Source of the DNA: Platerodrilus igneus
Taxonomy: Eukaryota > Arthropoda > Insecta > Coleoptera > Lycidae
Direction of reading: 5' to 3'
Length of the DNA: 64,000 bases
Assembly (NCBI GenBank): GCA_036346225.1
Contig: JARFIW010000941.1
Location: 1,850,001-1,914,000, forward strand
Part shown: piece after piece, positions 21,214-31,678 of the stretch
How positions within the stretch are numbered: position 1 is the stretch's first letter
Layout of the letters: every line of letters starts with the position of its first letter
Program-made: the position numbers and the translations under genes
The notes under the pieces: generated by a model
Database searches by the model: none
What the model was told of the DNA's origin: nothing
Seen by the model: the letters and a program-made list of their open reading frames with translations, nothing else

Positions 21214-22573
21214 ATGTCGGAAAAATTCCAAATTGTTTGTCTACTTAAAGAAGAATTGGAGTATGAACTAAGAATCAGAGGAGTGGTGAGTGAGAGACAA
21301 GTGTTGGAGAAAAGGAAAATTTTAGGTAGATTGTTGGCTAAAGAAATAGATAAGCCTGGTTGTTTGATTGATCTTTCGTGTTATGAAGTAGACTTTGCAA
21401 CGGAAAGTAAAGAAATTTCAGTTTCAGTCGAGTCAGTTCGTAATGTTGTGTCCGAATTTGAAGGTGACTCATCAGACTCAATTTTAGGAGAGCTTGTTCA
21501 AGGTTAAACCACCTTTCGGGGCGAGTTAAGCGCATGAAAATCCCTTCAGTAAATTCCGAGGAAGCAATTAAGTTCAGAAATGAGACAGTAGCAACGATAT
21601 TAACCCTTGAAGCTGACTTATACGATAAAATCAATAAAAGTACAGAGTCCACCTATTTGGATCGGTCCGTTGTAGTATCTCCTTCAGTTGCTAGTGCACC
21701 TATTCATTCGACTTCGTATGTAACGCCTTCCGTACCTATAGGTTCATGGCCTGTAAAATTCTCAGGTGATCCCAAACAACTATATTCATTTTTAGATAGA
21801 GTTAGTGATTTAGCACAATCTCGTAAGGTATCCGAAGCTGATTTATTTGGATCAGCATGTGAACTTTTTGTGGGTGACGCTTTAGTTTGGTTTAGAACAG
21901 TGAAAAGTTCATTGAGAGACTGGAACTCCTTGTTAGAACGTTTAAGGAAAATTTCCTACCTGGTTCTTCAGATGATGACATTTGGGAAAAGATCAGAAAT
22001 CGTCGCCAAGGTAAAGACGAAAGGATTATTTTATTTGTCGCGCATATGCAAACCTTGTTTAGTAGACTGACCAACGAACCAGCAGAAGTTACTAAAGTTA
22101 AGATGATAAGAAGAAATTTGGTTCCTGAATATATTTCAGCACTTGCATTGTCGGACATTCAAGATTTGTCTACCTTAGTAAATTTGTGTAAAAGGTTAGA
22201 AGAAGCTTCTTTGATGAAACTAAACTTGGTTTCAGCATCTTCTAGTAAACCTAACAAGATTTGCAACCCCTCTAAGCATCAATTTGAGAACAAACCTCCT
22301 GGGTTGAATGAAAAAGTTTGTGCTGTTAAGAGTAGGGTGTTTCAGAATAAATTAGTTAATCCCCAAGTAACAGTAGCGGATAAGAGCTCTTTGGAGTCCT
22401 CAGTTTGTAATTCCTTTAGTCCCGACAAGAGAAATAATTTTGTTTGTTGGAATTGCTCCCGTAGTGGACATTGGTTCAGAGATTGTAGAGCAACTAAAAA
22501 GATTTTTTGTTTTGGATGTGGTCGAAAAGGCGTTAAGGCTACGTCATTCCCACAATGCTCAAAAAACCAGTAA
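21214..22573 (+). pseudogene. gag: Gag with zinc knuckles, in three frames
   Basis: The first ATG after the leader is at 21214. Homology runs through three frames: 21214-21507, then about 21500-21960 and 21960-22573. The middle contains a Gag core with SWPVKFSGDPKQLYSFLDRV, DALVWFRTVKSSLRDWNSLL and an RLTNEPAEVTKVKMIRR block. The end carries a CCHC knuckle (CWNCSRSGHWFRDC) and a second CxxC partial knuckle (CFGCGRKG). It forms the particle and binds RNA. Single-base shifts at about 21500, 21955 and 22550 break it. They fall at short homopolymers such as GG/TT/CCCC, so sequencing indels are a real alternative to natural decay. Confidence 0.82.
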
Positions 22574-23160
22574 GGCGGCAGGCGCATAGTGGTCGGCATC
22601 CTGTTCCGCGTAATAAGGCCATGGTTATGATTTGTAAACAAGAAAAATACTTTTGTAAAGACGAGTGGTCAAGATGGCTTACAGTTGTTAAAAATTTTTG
22701 TCAGGACTCTCCGAAGCCTAAAAATAATACTTTGCTCATTGAGAAGCAGTGTGATAATCGACCGTACATTATGGTGAAATTAATGGATAGAGACATTACC
22801 GGTCTTCTAGATTCGGGATGCACTACCTCAGTGGTAGGATCTTTAGCCCTTTGAATTGTTAGAAAATTAGACTTGAAAATTTTTAGTTCGGCAAAAACGG
22901 GTATCACTACAGCTGATGGTTCAATAAAGTCTGTTGTAGGCTCAGTAGATTTGCCAATTTGTATAGGTAATGACTGCCGCATCCTTAATGCATTAGTGGT
23001 TCCGTCCCTACCGCATACATTTATCTTCGGTAGTGACTTTGCAAAATTATTTGGTGTAGTTGCTGACTTTAGAAGTAATAATTGGTTTATCCAAAGTAAC
23101 ATTGGGAACGACATTGGGTATATAGGTTCGTCTTCCATCCCTTTGAACACTGAAGATTCT
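22555..23160 (+). pseudogene. pol: Aspartic protease domain
   Basis: It overlaps the gag tail in a different frame. A DITGLLDSGCTTSVVGS motif near 22793-22842 contains the D-S-G active site. An in-frame TGA at 22852-22854 interrupts it, after which the same frame continues with KTGITTADGS, LPICIGNDCRILNALVVPSL and IFGSDFAKLFGVVADF, the second conserved strand. It matures the polyprotein. The stop codon prevents an unbroken protease-RT fusion in this copy. Confidence 0.8.
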
Positions 23161-24090
23161 TTATTTGGTTTACATGACCTTTCAGATGCTCAATGTGTGC
23201 AAGCACAAGAGTTAATAAATTCATTTAGTGAGATTAGCAGCGACGATAGATTAGGACGAACTCACCTAATCGAAATGGACATAGACACAGGCAATGCCAA
23301 ACCCTTCCACAAGAAACCATATGTCATGTCACCATATATGGGTAAGATATTGAATGAGGAGTTGGACGACATGCTTAGACTTAAAGTTATAGAACCGTGT
23401 ACTAGTCCGTGGTCCTCTCCAGTTTTGTTGGTTAAGAAAGCAGATGGAGAATATCGTTTCTGTTTCGATGGTAGAACCCTGAACGACTTAACTGTTCATG
23501 ATTCGTACCCCCTTGCGAACGTAGATAGAATTCTCAATATGTTGAGAGGTGCGAACTACATTTCGTCTCTGGATTTGAGAAAATCGTTTTGGCAAAATCC
23601 CCCTTAGTGAGTCGTCTAAAGATAAGACTGCCTTCAGTGTTATTTCACGAGGACAATTTAGATTTACATGCATGCCATTTGGGTTGAAGAATGCTGCGCA
23701 GACACAACAGCGTTTAGTAGATGCGATTTTTGGTCCACGTTTTGAACCCCATGTATTTTGCTATTTGGACGACATAATATTATGTTCGTCATCTTTTGAA
23801 GAACACCTAAAGTTATTGGTAGAGGTTAAGCAACGTCTAAAAGAAGCTAACCTTACTATAAACATAAGTAAATGCGAATTTTTTAAAAAGACACTTAAAT
23901 TTTTGGGTTATATAGTAGGTTCTAACTCACTTCGTACAGATCCCGATAAGGTGTCGGCAATGGTTAACTTTCCTCGTCCGAAAACCACAACGGAGATTAA
24001 AAGGTTTATAGGAATGTGCAGCTGGTACCGTCGCTTTATAAAGAATTTTTCGTCTTTAGTTTCGCCTATTAATGACCTCATTAAGAGTAA
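23161..24090 (+). pseudogene. pol: Reverse transcriptase domain (one frameshift)
   Basis: Blocks in order are PFHKKPYVMSPYMGKILNEE, SPWSSPVLLVKKADGEYRF, CFDGRTLNDLTVHDSYPLAN, ISSLDLRKSFWQ, then a one-base shift near 23597 at the AAAATCCCCC run. The frame resumes with KTAFSVISRGQFRFTCMPFG, NAAQTQQRLVDAIFG, the catalytic CYLDDIILCS near 23761-23790 and LKFLGYIVG. The aspartates are intact. It copies the RNA genome into cDNA. Only the single homopolymer-type shift separates it from a complete domain. Confidence 0.9.
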
Positions 24091-24780
24091 GAAAAAAGGT
24101 CAAACTGTAAACTGGAGTGTGGAAGCAGAAAATTCATTTGTGCTGATCAAGCAAGCATTAGTTTCTGCACCTCTTCTTTCGCAGCCAGACTACTCGGCAC
24201 CCTTTATTGTTGAGTGTGACGCAAGCAACACTGGGTTAGGAGCTGTGTTGATTCAAAATGTAAAAGGAGAAGAGCGTGTAATTTCGTACGCAAGTAAAAC
24301 CCTGAGCCGTACCGAGCGCAATTATTCCACCACAGAGAGAGTGTTTAGCAGTTATTTTTGCAATTGAGAAATTTCGTCCGTGGGTAGAAGGAGTTCGCTT
24401 CACAGTTGTCACCGATCATTTTTCGTTACTTTGGTTGAGTAATCTTCAGAATCCAACGGGAAAACTCGCCAGATGGTCTGTTCGATTAAGGCAACATTCA
24501 TTTAATTTGGTGCATAGGAAAGGAAAGTTTAATATAGTCCCAGATTGTCTTAGTCGTGGTGTTCCTTTAGAAAATCCAGAAGTTAATTTAGTAGAGATTA
24601 AACTTGATGGCGTAGACTTGTGGTATGAATCTTTGAGAAAGAAAATTTTGTTGTCGCCCAGAAGCTACCCACAATGGAAAGTGGAAGATGGGTTTATTTA
24701 TAAGTTTATACATTCCCTATTACCGCATTCGGCGAATGTTGTAGAGTGGAAGTACTTAGTGCCAAAATCTCAGCGTATAG
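24091..24780 (+). pseudogene. pol: RNase H domain (one frameshift)
   Basis: It carries FIVECDASNTGLGAVLIQN, ISYASKTLSRTERNYSTTE, then a shift near 24345 within a GAGAGAGTG run. The next frame gives a FAIEKFRPWVEGVRFTVVTD motif, FSLLWLSNLQNPTGKLARW and the closing KGKFNIVPDCLSRG near 24520-24560. It removes the RNA strand during reverse transcription. The acidic residues in CDAS, TTE and VTDH are visible. Confidence 0.85.
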
Positions 24781-25880
24781 ATGTCATTAAATCATGTCAT
24801 GACCCCCTTCAGCAGGACATTTTGGTTCCTTAAAACTTTGTCTCGTGTTCAAGAATTATATTATTGGCCAAAGATGATCTTTGACGTACGTAAATTTTGT
24901 AGGAAGTGTTTGATTTGTGGTGCTCAAAAACCACCCAATAAAGGTCCCCTTGGGATGATGGGAAAGGAGAAAGAGGTTGCACTACCGTTCCAAACCATTG
25001 CGTTAGATTTGATGGGTCCGTTTCCTCGTTCCAAACGCGGACATAAATGGCTCTTAGTTGTTGGTGATTGGTTCTCGAAGTATTCGATTTTGCAACCTTT
25101 GCGTAGTGCCACGGCACATTTGATCGAGAAATTTTTGGAAGAAAAAGTATTTCTTGTCTACGGAGTACCACAGTTTGTTATTTGTGATAATGGTCCACAA
25201 TTAATTGGACGTATTTTTAAAGCTTTGTGTGCAAGGTACGAAATTCAAAAGATTTGGTATAATGCTGTTTATGCTCCCCAATGCAATTTTGTGGAAAGAA
25301 TCAATAAGACAGTTGGTACAGCAATCCGTTCATACGTAGAAGAACATGATACGTGGGATATTGAGATATCAAAGATCCAATACGCAATCAACTCAGCAAA
25401 ACATGAGTCCACCAACTATTCGCCAAATTTTTAGTTTTTGGTCGTCAGGTACCTTTAAGTGGAAAAGCTTATAATGATAATTTTATACCTGGTGAGGATG
25501 TTGATGTCGTCTCCAGTAGTAGACCTTCTTATGTTTTGGATCGTCAACCTTTGTTTGATATTTTTGGAAATGTCCGTGAAAATTTGCATGTAGCTTATCA
25601 ACGTTCGAGTAAACGCTACAATCTTAGGAGAAGAGACATTTCATTCCGAGTCGGAGAGTGTGTTTGGAGAGCTAATAAGGTCCTCTCGAGTGCTAGTGAT
25701 AAGTTTTCCGCTAAGTTAGCTCCAAAGTTCGTTATGAGTAAAGTTCGAAAAAAACATTCCAATTTAGTGTATGAGTTAGAGAACGAAGATGGGACAAGAG
25801 CAGGAAATGGCACGTAAAGGACTTGAAACCAGTTGAAGCGTCGTACCCAAAGGAAAATGATGATCCTGACGATTAGTTCC
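24781..25880 (+). pseudogene. pol: Integrase domain (several frameshifts)
   Basis: An H..H zinc half lies around 24795-24830 in a shifted frame, then YYWPKMIFDVRKFCRKCLIC completes HHCC. The core has D in IALDLMGPFPRS, D in VICDNGPQ and E in CNFVERINKTV. The frame breaks at TTTTT near 25430, continues to the C-terminal domain (FRVGECVWRANKV, SAKLAPKFVMSKV) at 25536-25817, and breaks again at GGAAA near 25803, after which WHVKDLKPVEA leads to a TAG at about 25876. It inserts cDNA into the host chromosome. The pattern is full-length but frameshifted at homopolymers. Confidence 0.87.
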
Positions 25881-26367
25881 GGTCCGGTCATCTCTTTGAT
25901 GTTAAGTAATGCAGTAGTGGTTTGCTTTGTTTTGTCCAGATTTTTGATTTAGTGTCGTTTCACTAATTTTGAGTATTTTGTTTGAGAAGTGAAATAAGTG
26001 GTTAGAGATTTTGTAGATTTTGTAGATTTTGTAAGTTTGAGGTGTGCCTTGGTGTGCACGCTGGTCATTTTGCTCGCGCGTTACTCAGAGATGTGTTTAG
26101 AAGATGTCTTTAACAGATATCTTTACAATGTAGAAGTAAGTGGGCTATTTGATTGTTGGTCCTGATTTCTACATATCTAGGTAGAGAGAATATTAGATTA
26201 TTCTTTCCTTGTTTTTTGACCGTTCGAAATTCTTTGGTTTGATAAGGTCAAGGTTGGCTTGGTGAGTCTCACCATTTGGTCCATCACTAATGAGATCTGT
26301 TGTTTGTTGGAACTTAGTGATAGGATATTCAGTAGGGTGTAGGATATTACAGCCCTGACTGGTTCGA
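25880..26367 (+). other. 3' untranslated region of the LTR element
   Basis: T/G-rich non-coding sequence between pol and the repeat array. A TTTTGTAGA phrase is repeated near 26010-26030. No env-like frame is visible. Confidence 0.6.
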
Positions 26368-26668
26368 TTTTGTATTTGAATTTGTTAAGTAACCTTATGG
26401 TTAGGTTACCTTCGTTTTGATTATCTCTTTGTAATAAAGTGATAATATTTTGTATTTGAATTTGTTAAGTAACCTTATGGTTAGGTTACCTTCGTTTTGA
26501 TTATCTCTTTGTAATAAAATGATAATACTTTGTATTTGGATTTGATAAGTAACCTTTTGGTTAGGTCACTTTTGTTTTGATTATCACTTTGTGATAATAG
26601 TGTTTTAAATTTAGACCTATTAGTAAGGTCTTCCTTTTGATTGTCACCTTATAGTGATGATACTTTGG
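26368..26668 (+). repeat. 80-bp tandem repeats before the 3' LTR
   Basis: Units anchored on TGTATTTG start at 26371, 26451 and 26531, a period of 80, with a fourth decayed unit from about 26605. The first two are nearly identical, each with AAGTAACCTTATGGTTAGG and a GATTATCTCTTTGTAATAAA segment; the later ones diverge progressively. Confidence 0.88.
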
Positions 26669-27130
26669 ATAGTTATGCTGTTTTGATGAGGAAGCATTCC
26701 TTTTTTTGTAGATAGAGCTAATTGAGCTCCTGGAAGTGAAGTTTTTTTTGGAATTAGAAATAAATTGTAAATGTTTGGTTATAGGTAATAAATATTAGCC
26801 TTGTTAGGAATAAGGACCCCCAGGTTAAAAAAAAATCATTGTGAATTTAATCTTTTTGTCCCGTGGAGTGTTTGACTTTCTAATTTGACCCCTCCCAATT
26901 TTGATTAATACCGATTGTGACTCCCCGATTTTGTCTCCCAATGGACGTCAGGTACACGTAGTTACCAACACACTCGCATTTGTAATTATTTGTCTCCCCC
27001 ATTTGAATAAATTCATAAAATTGCATAGTTAGTTAGGAAAGTAGAAAAGGCTAGTATTATTAAGATAAAAAATTTTTTTTGTATTTGTTATATTTGAAGT
27101 TTATTCCTTAAAAAAAAATTTTTTTCTTTT

Positions 27131-27140
27131 AGGAAAGGGG
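27131..27140 (+). promoter_or_regulatory. Polypurine tract
   Basis: AGGAAAGGGG followed by TAG abuts the 3' LTR start TGTAAC at 27144, the expected plus-strand primer site. Confidence 0.8.
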
Positions 27141-27143
27141 TAG

Positions 27144-28892
27144 TGTAACAATTTTATTTTCGCAGTAAAAAATCTATTCATGAAAGGTACAACGAATGTT
27201 AAAACACCTTTATTAACTAAAGTAATAATACGTGTAACAATCAAATCCTTACATTAATACAGTATCTAGAGTCGTTAGTCTATTTGTTTCGGAGTTCGGT
27301 GTATTCCACAGCCACTGGCGCGCGCGTGAGAGGTTTGACAACCCCACTCGGGACCCTCCACGATAGAAGAACGCGGCAAAAGCACTCGTCGATAGGTAAG
27401 AGCAGCGACAGCATGCATTTGAAATTAATGGCGAGTGACCTCCGGGTCGCATTATTTATGTGACACACTTCCTGAGTAACGGTTGGTATTGTATATTCGT
27501 TATCATAGTACCTAATTTAACAATTTGTTTAGCGCAACGACAACTTAGAATCTACAATTTAGAAACTCTAACTTATAGACTACGCAATGAAAAATTACAT
27601 TTGTAACTAAGATTAGACAACGGAAGATTACGCTACAAAAGTTATGCAGCCTTGAATCAATGTAAGAAACCCGCTTCGCTTCAACACCTGTATTTAAAGC
27701 ACGGAAAGCAAGAATAATTAGCTGCAGATTCCGCACGGCGATGTAGTTTCCATTCCAGCCAAGGACAACAGCCCGGGATTTGGTTCGTAGTAGATTTAAG
27801 AACTTCCTCAGTACTTCATTCTGAAAGCACATTATTTCGTTTCGTTTTATAGAAGTACAAATTTGTTATTCAGTTTATCTGTAGCTAAGCTGGTTTTCTC
27901 CAGTATCAAATTTAATTTCACTTAGTTTCGTAGATATGTGACTACACGTGGCTTCAACATAAATTAACAGCTGCGGTTACGTCACCTGTTTGTTTGAAAT
28001 ATGCCGTCAACAATTGCACAATTGCTAACAGATGTTTAGTATTACATTACTACCACCTTTGATAAAATTAGAGAATATCTTTGTGAATATTTTGACTTCA
28101 AATTGATTTTAATACCGTTAACTTAAAGAGAAAATTTTGTATATTAATTTGTAAATGACCTACACAGATCTGATTGGGTTATGAAACCTTAGTATAACCA
28201 GTCACACTGGATTGTAATATATTTGAGTAAGGATCAAGTTGATAAACCTTACATTAACTTTGCAAGTATTTCAAGTATTCATTTTATTTTATAGCATTGA
28301 ATTTTATTTACAGAAACGGAAAAATTCTCTAGTAAATTTATAATCCACGCTTAAAGTCTTTTTATTCTGATCTAGTTTGATCAGACCTGATAAACAAAAA
28401 GCAATTAGAGTTAAATTTTATGACACCCTTATGTAGAAAATATTCTCTATGCATTTTAGGTATATTTGAGGGACGCAAATTGTGTTCCCATTTTCTATGT
28501 GACTTAATTATTATTTTTCCTTACAGGAACAGCGTCTTATTCTGTTAAGACAAGTTTTTGTGTCAGCGAAGGCGATCTTTTTTTCTTTGGGTCTCCACGT
28601 CCGCCCTTAGAAATTTGCCATGCCATTAACATAAATCAATCTGGACTTGGTGGCGCCTGTTTGTTTTAGTTTGAGTGTGACCCCCCTACAGATTTCGACT
28701 TACCCCCCCATTGCTCATAGCTCTACCCAAGGAATAGACCCCTAGTTACGTCGGAAGACTTTGTTTTGCAGACACCTGACTTGGAGCATGGTGATAATAA
28801 AGTAGTGTCGGCCAGAGAAATACAGGAAAATTCGTTACACTAGCGCCCATGCGTGAGGCTAGCGGAGCCAATTGAGAAAAAAAATAGTTACA
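27144..28892 (+). repeat. 3' LTR (1749 bp)
   Basis: Matches the 5' LTR throughout. The differences I found are a missing C in CCTCC(C)ACG, an extra A after ATGAAAA, loss of A and of CT near 28325, two extra Cs near 28706, one lost base near 28873 and six substitutions. The net length change of -2 agrees with 1751 versus 1749. Confidence 0.95.
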
Positions 28893-29347
28893 ACATATTC
28901 TAGTGACCAACCAAAATTAGTAAAGGCGTATAATGAGAACATGGGCGGTGTTGATCGGAGTGACCAAAACATTGCCCAATATCGCATTTCAATTCAAGGG
29001 AAAAATGGTACTGTCCTTTGGCAAGCCATTGTATTGATATGGCTGCTCAAAACGAGCGGTACTTGCATAGATTGTATGGCGGAAAATTGCACCAGTTGGC
29101 TTTTCGAGGAGCTATTGCTTCAAAGTTACTAGAGACCCATGAAGTACTTGGCAAAAAAGGGGGTTTCAAAAAAGTCTATTATACTTATAAGGAACACTCA
29201 AGATACGACAAACTTCATCATCTTGTGATATACCAGGAAAACCACACAAAGTGTGCTGTATGTCATAAGAAACCCAATTTTCGTTGTCAAAAGTGTGATA
29301 TTGGATTGCATCTAAAGGACTGCTTTTATGAGTATCACACTTTGTGA
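28893..29347 (+). pseudogene. piggyBac transposase, C-terminal segment with cysteine-rich domain
   Basis: It continues the gene interrupted at 19016. It opens with TYSSDQPKLVKAYNENMGGV followed by DRSDQ, which carries the third catalytic aspartate. One frameshift near 29005 leads to MAAQNERYLHRLYGGKLHQL and FRGAIASKLLETHEVLG. The end is the piggyBac cysteine-rich domain: CAVCHKKPNFRCQKC, then a GLHLKDCFYEYHTL tail and a TGA at 29345-29347. The joining frame at the retroelement boundary is consistent on both sides. Confidence 0.87.
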
Positions 29348-30056
29348 ATAATTATAATATAAATATATTTTAGTTAAGATATATATTTTTATACATACTG
29401 TATTTTAGTTTAGAGTAGGTACATATAACATGATATTGCAGCTGTTTCATTTCAAAGTAATGCATAATACTAGGGTCCTTTTAAAAGGACGCCCTATATC
29501 TTAAAAAGTAAAATTTGCTTTTTAATTTTTGCAATTTTTTTTAACTTGCTAACTACGAACCAGCCAGTTAAACCTATTCTCAGACTTATCTGCAACAAAA
29601 AATAATTTCAGGGTTATAAGGTTAAGATTATTTATGAGTTGCAGTTGTTGCAAGCGTGTGAAGAGCTTTACTAAAACTTGCTTTATTCCTACAGTGTAGT
29701 TAGCTTATTTGAACAAAAGACAAAATATAAAACTAAAAATTTGTGTATAGGTACTGTATAGGTACCTAAATAAAATTTTAAAGTCTTGCAGCATGTGCGG
29801 GGCGGTGGGGAGCCGGCATTGACTGCCATCTTGAAAATTATAGAAAAAATCTACTTTCACCAAAAAAATTTTTTTAAAAGTAAATCACAAAACTAATAAA
29901 ATGAATTATTAAATATGTGCCAAAAAGGCTATGAAAAACCATACTTCATAAATATTGCGAACCTTCGCCATTATGCTATCAAAACTCCGTCGAACAGTTT
30001 GAAATATGCTAAAATTCTCTACCGTCATATCGTAGTCGTGCATGTCTAATTACTAA
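29348..30056. other. piggyBac 3' end and non-coding flank
   Basis: The subterminal palindrome GGTCCTTTTAAAAGGAC lies near 29474. Beyond the proposed TTAA (29501-29504) there is only AT-rich sequence. A GC-rich patch, GTGCGGGGCGGTGGGGAGCC, stands out at about 29795-29814. No gene is seen. Confidence 0.5.
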
Positions 30057-30062
30057 TTTATT
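30057..30062 (-). terminator. AATAAA polyadenylation signal downstream of a candidate exon
   Basis: TTTATT on the plus strand reads AATAAA on minus, 54 bases after the TAA at 30116-30118. It supports a real 3' end for the candidate terminal exon. Confidence 0.4.
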
Positions 30063-30115
30063 TTCTATAAGATTAATAAAATTTTCTTATTTTAAAAATT
30101 CATACTTTAAACAAT

Positions 30116-30306
30116 TTAATGGTCTAATCTGGATGACCCGAATTCCTGTGGTTGAGTATTGTTCTCATCTAATGAACATTCTTGTACCTCTGGCTGTTCT
30201 TCTTCGTCATCTAACATGGAAGGACTGTTGCTGTATGCTCCACCATTGCATTTACCACACATAGGAGAACGCACCCTCCTCCCCCTCACAACGGCGACAG
30301 TCAGGC
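30116..30306 (-). CDS. Candidate 3'-terminal host exon, unknown gene
   Basis: A minus-strand frame of about 62 codons. A possible acceptor is GTGTTCAAAG at about 30307-30316, the stop is TAA at 30116-30118 and a polyadenylation signal follows 54 bases on. The peptide has a basic opening (RGRRVRSP), a CGKC pair, then a strongly acidic Ser/Glu/Gln-rich tail (SMLDDEEEQPEVQE) of the kind found in cytoplasmic C-termini. Codon and residue use look coding compared with the AT-rich surroundings. I do not recognise the protein. It could be the tail of a membrane protein or receptor, possibly the same minus-strand gene as the 60.6-kb exon, but nothing in the sequence links them. Confidence 0.4.
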
Positions 30307-30346
30307 CTTTGAACACAGTCAGTATTGCAATTATAAAAAATCAAAT

Positions 30347-31060
30347 TCAATAAATGGTGGCCGCAGGTTCAAGTATAGAAATTTTGCTCTTTTTTCTTCC
30401 AATCCTAATTAGTAGCAGGAAGTTACACCCCACGCCAAGAATGAACTTGATGAAGTTTTCTGTAGCTATGTTGTTCGGTGGCGATGTTTGAATTGCAGTT
30501 TGTGATCTTCTTTTGTAGTTTCGTGTTTGTCGATGTTTTCTGTCGTTAATGTTATCTAGTAGTTCGAGGTGTAACTTGATGATGATTAACAGGTGGTCAG
30601 ATCCTAAGTCTTCTACAATATCCGTCGTGATGTAGTCGGAACCGCTTCTTACTATTAGTATGTCTAGGAAGTCTGGGTGGTGGTGGGTGTTCGGTAAAAT
30701 TCTGACAAGTGAGTCTGGTCTTATGATGTCAAAGTACTTTCCCAAGGCGTGGACGTGTAGGATGCGTCCATCTACGTTTTGGGTGTTGGCTCTCCATACA
30801 CCCATAATTTGTGCTTGGCGTTTAGGTCTCCAGTGATGATCGTGTTCGTGTCGTTGTGTAGTAGATTGTCGATATCTTCTGGTTGCAGATGCTGGTTTGT
30901 CGGGCTGTGTTAGAGGTGTTCGGTATATCTGTGTGGTAATGTCTATGGCGACAGGTTTGTTGTGTGCCCTCTTTGTCCCCGTCGGATTTGTTAGTCTGTA
31001 GTATAGCTGTTGTTGTTGGTTTTGGTTTCTCGTTGTCCCGTTTCTTTTAAAGAAGGTCTT
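30347..31060 (-). pseudogene. Jockey-like LINE, endonuclease domain
   Basis: On minus, the apurinic endonuclease-type domain of a non-LTR retrotransposon is readable. A TIITGDLNAKHKLW motif near 30800-30845 carries the conserved D-N. PDFLDILIV and DLGSDHLLIII at about 30575-30680 carry the S-D-H motif. A frame change occurs near 30805. This domain nicks the target DNA for target-primed reverse transcription. The sequence stops near 30350 before any reverse transcriptase, so the 3' half is lost. That is unusual, since LINEs are normally truncated at the 5' end. Confidence 0.75.
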
Positions 31061-31064
31061 TGTT

Positions 31065-31351
31065 TGTCACGCATTTTCGGAAGTTAGTGGGCTGTGGACA
31101 ATGGAAGTAGGGGTAGGTTGGAATTTCTTGTGGCTTTTTTGTATACTAAACTGCAGTATGCTGCTTACTACATTTTACGCACCTTGGATTGAAGCTGCAG
31201 TGTCCATAGTATTGACACGGGAAACATTGCAAAATTTCCTCGCGTAATTCAAATGTCGTGACCGTCACCCGTGGCAGTATAGGAGCTCTCAAAGGTTACA
31301 GATAATCTTCGAGAGTTCGAGGTTCTGGAGGATGACCAGAAAGGTATTACC
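31065..31351 (-). pseudogene. Jockey-like LINE ORF1, zinc-knuckle region
   Basis: Minus-strand fragments resemble the Gag-like ORF1 of Jockey LINEs. An NTFLVILQNLELSKIICNL segment precedes a CFPCQYYGH...C knuckle near 31190-31215 and a second CVKCSKQH knuckle near 31160-31180, matching the tandem CCHC fingers of the family. Frameshifts and stops are frequent. It lies just upstream, in transcript order, of the endonuclease block. The SINE at 31361-31669 interrupts it. Confidence 0.65.
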
Positions 31352-31360
31352 GTAGACTTT

Positions 31361-31669
31361 AGTAGGCGGTTCCGTGGCGAAGTAGGTATGCACGTGACTA
31401 ATATGCCCAAGATCCCGGGTTTGCATCCCGACACGACGCGCTTGAAAAATGTTAGGCGAGCATTTTTCACAAAAATACGCCCTCGTTCGGATGATCGGAT
31501 AAGAGGTAAAATGGAGGTGCCGTGTCTGGGTGTTGTCACGCACGTTAAAGATCCCTACCTTGTTTGGAACAGTAAGAGTTTGGCAAAATTCAAAATTTTT
31601 TAAGTAAAGGAAATTCCTTCCTGGTCAATGTAGTACCTTTGGGTGAAGAATTAGCAAATCAAATGTAGT
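31361..31669 (+). mobile_element. tRNA-derived SINE, copy 3
   Basis: Same orientation as copy 1 and full length. The B box is mutated (GGTTTGCATCC near 31418) and the A-box region has changed, so this copy is older. Target duplication GTAGACTTT is seen at 31352-31360 and 31670-31678. It inserted into ORF1 of the minus-strand LINE. Confidence 0.85.
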
Positions 31670-31678
31670 GTAGACTTT

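Larger units (their letters stand above)
19017..28892 (+). mobile_element. Complete Ty3/Gypsy LTR retrotransposon with 1.75-kb LTRs
   Basis: It is bounded by LTRs beginning TGTAACA and ending GTTACA (19017-20767 and 27144-28892). It has a primer-binding site after the 5' LTR, gag with zinc knuckles, protease, RT, RNase H and integrase in Gypsy order, and a polypurine tract before the 3' LTR. It lies within piggyBac coding sequence, with flanks ACAG and ACAT, which could be a 4-bp target duplication with one change. The LTRs differ at only 12 places that I could find (6 substitutions, 6 short indels), so insertion is recent. No env-like frame is present. Confidence 0.92.
15107..29500 (+). mobile_element. 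piggyBac-type transposon, split by a nested LTR retrotransposon
   Basis: Coding blocks of one piggyBac transposase occur in order at 15805-16711, 18630-19016 and 28893-29347. The proposed ends carry TTAA, the family's target, at 15103-15106 and 29501-29504. Near each end is a similar palindrome: AGTCCTTTATAAGGGAC at about 15122 and GGTCCTTTTAAAAGGAC near 29474. These are mirror images and probably subterminal repeats. The extreme ends do not match well, so exact boundaries are tentative. A SINE (15468-15763) and a complete LTR element (19017-28892) lie inside. Confidence 0.6.

Noticed and set aside
29610..29625. TTAA at 29622 as the right end of piggyBac
   Set aside because: The flanking sequence matches the left end no better than 29501-29504, and the subterminal palindrome is closer to the latter.
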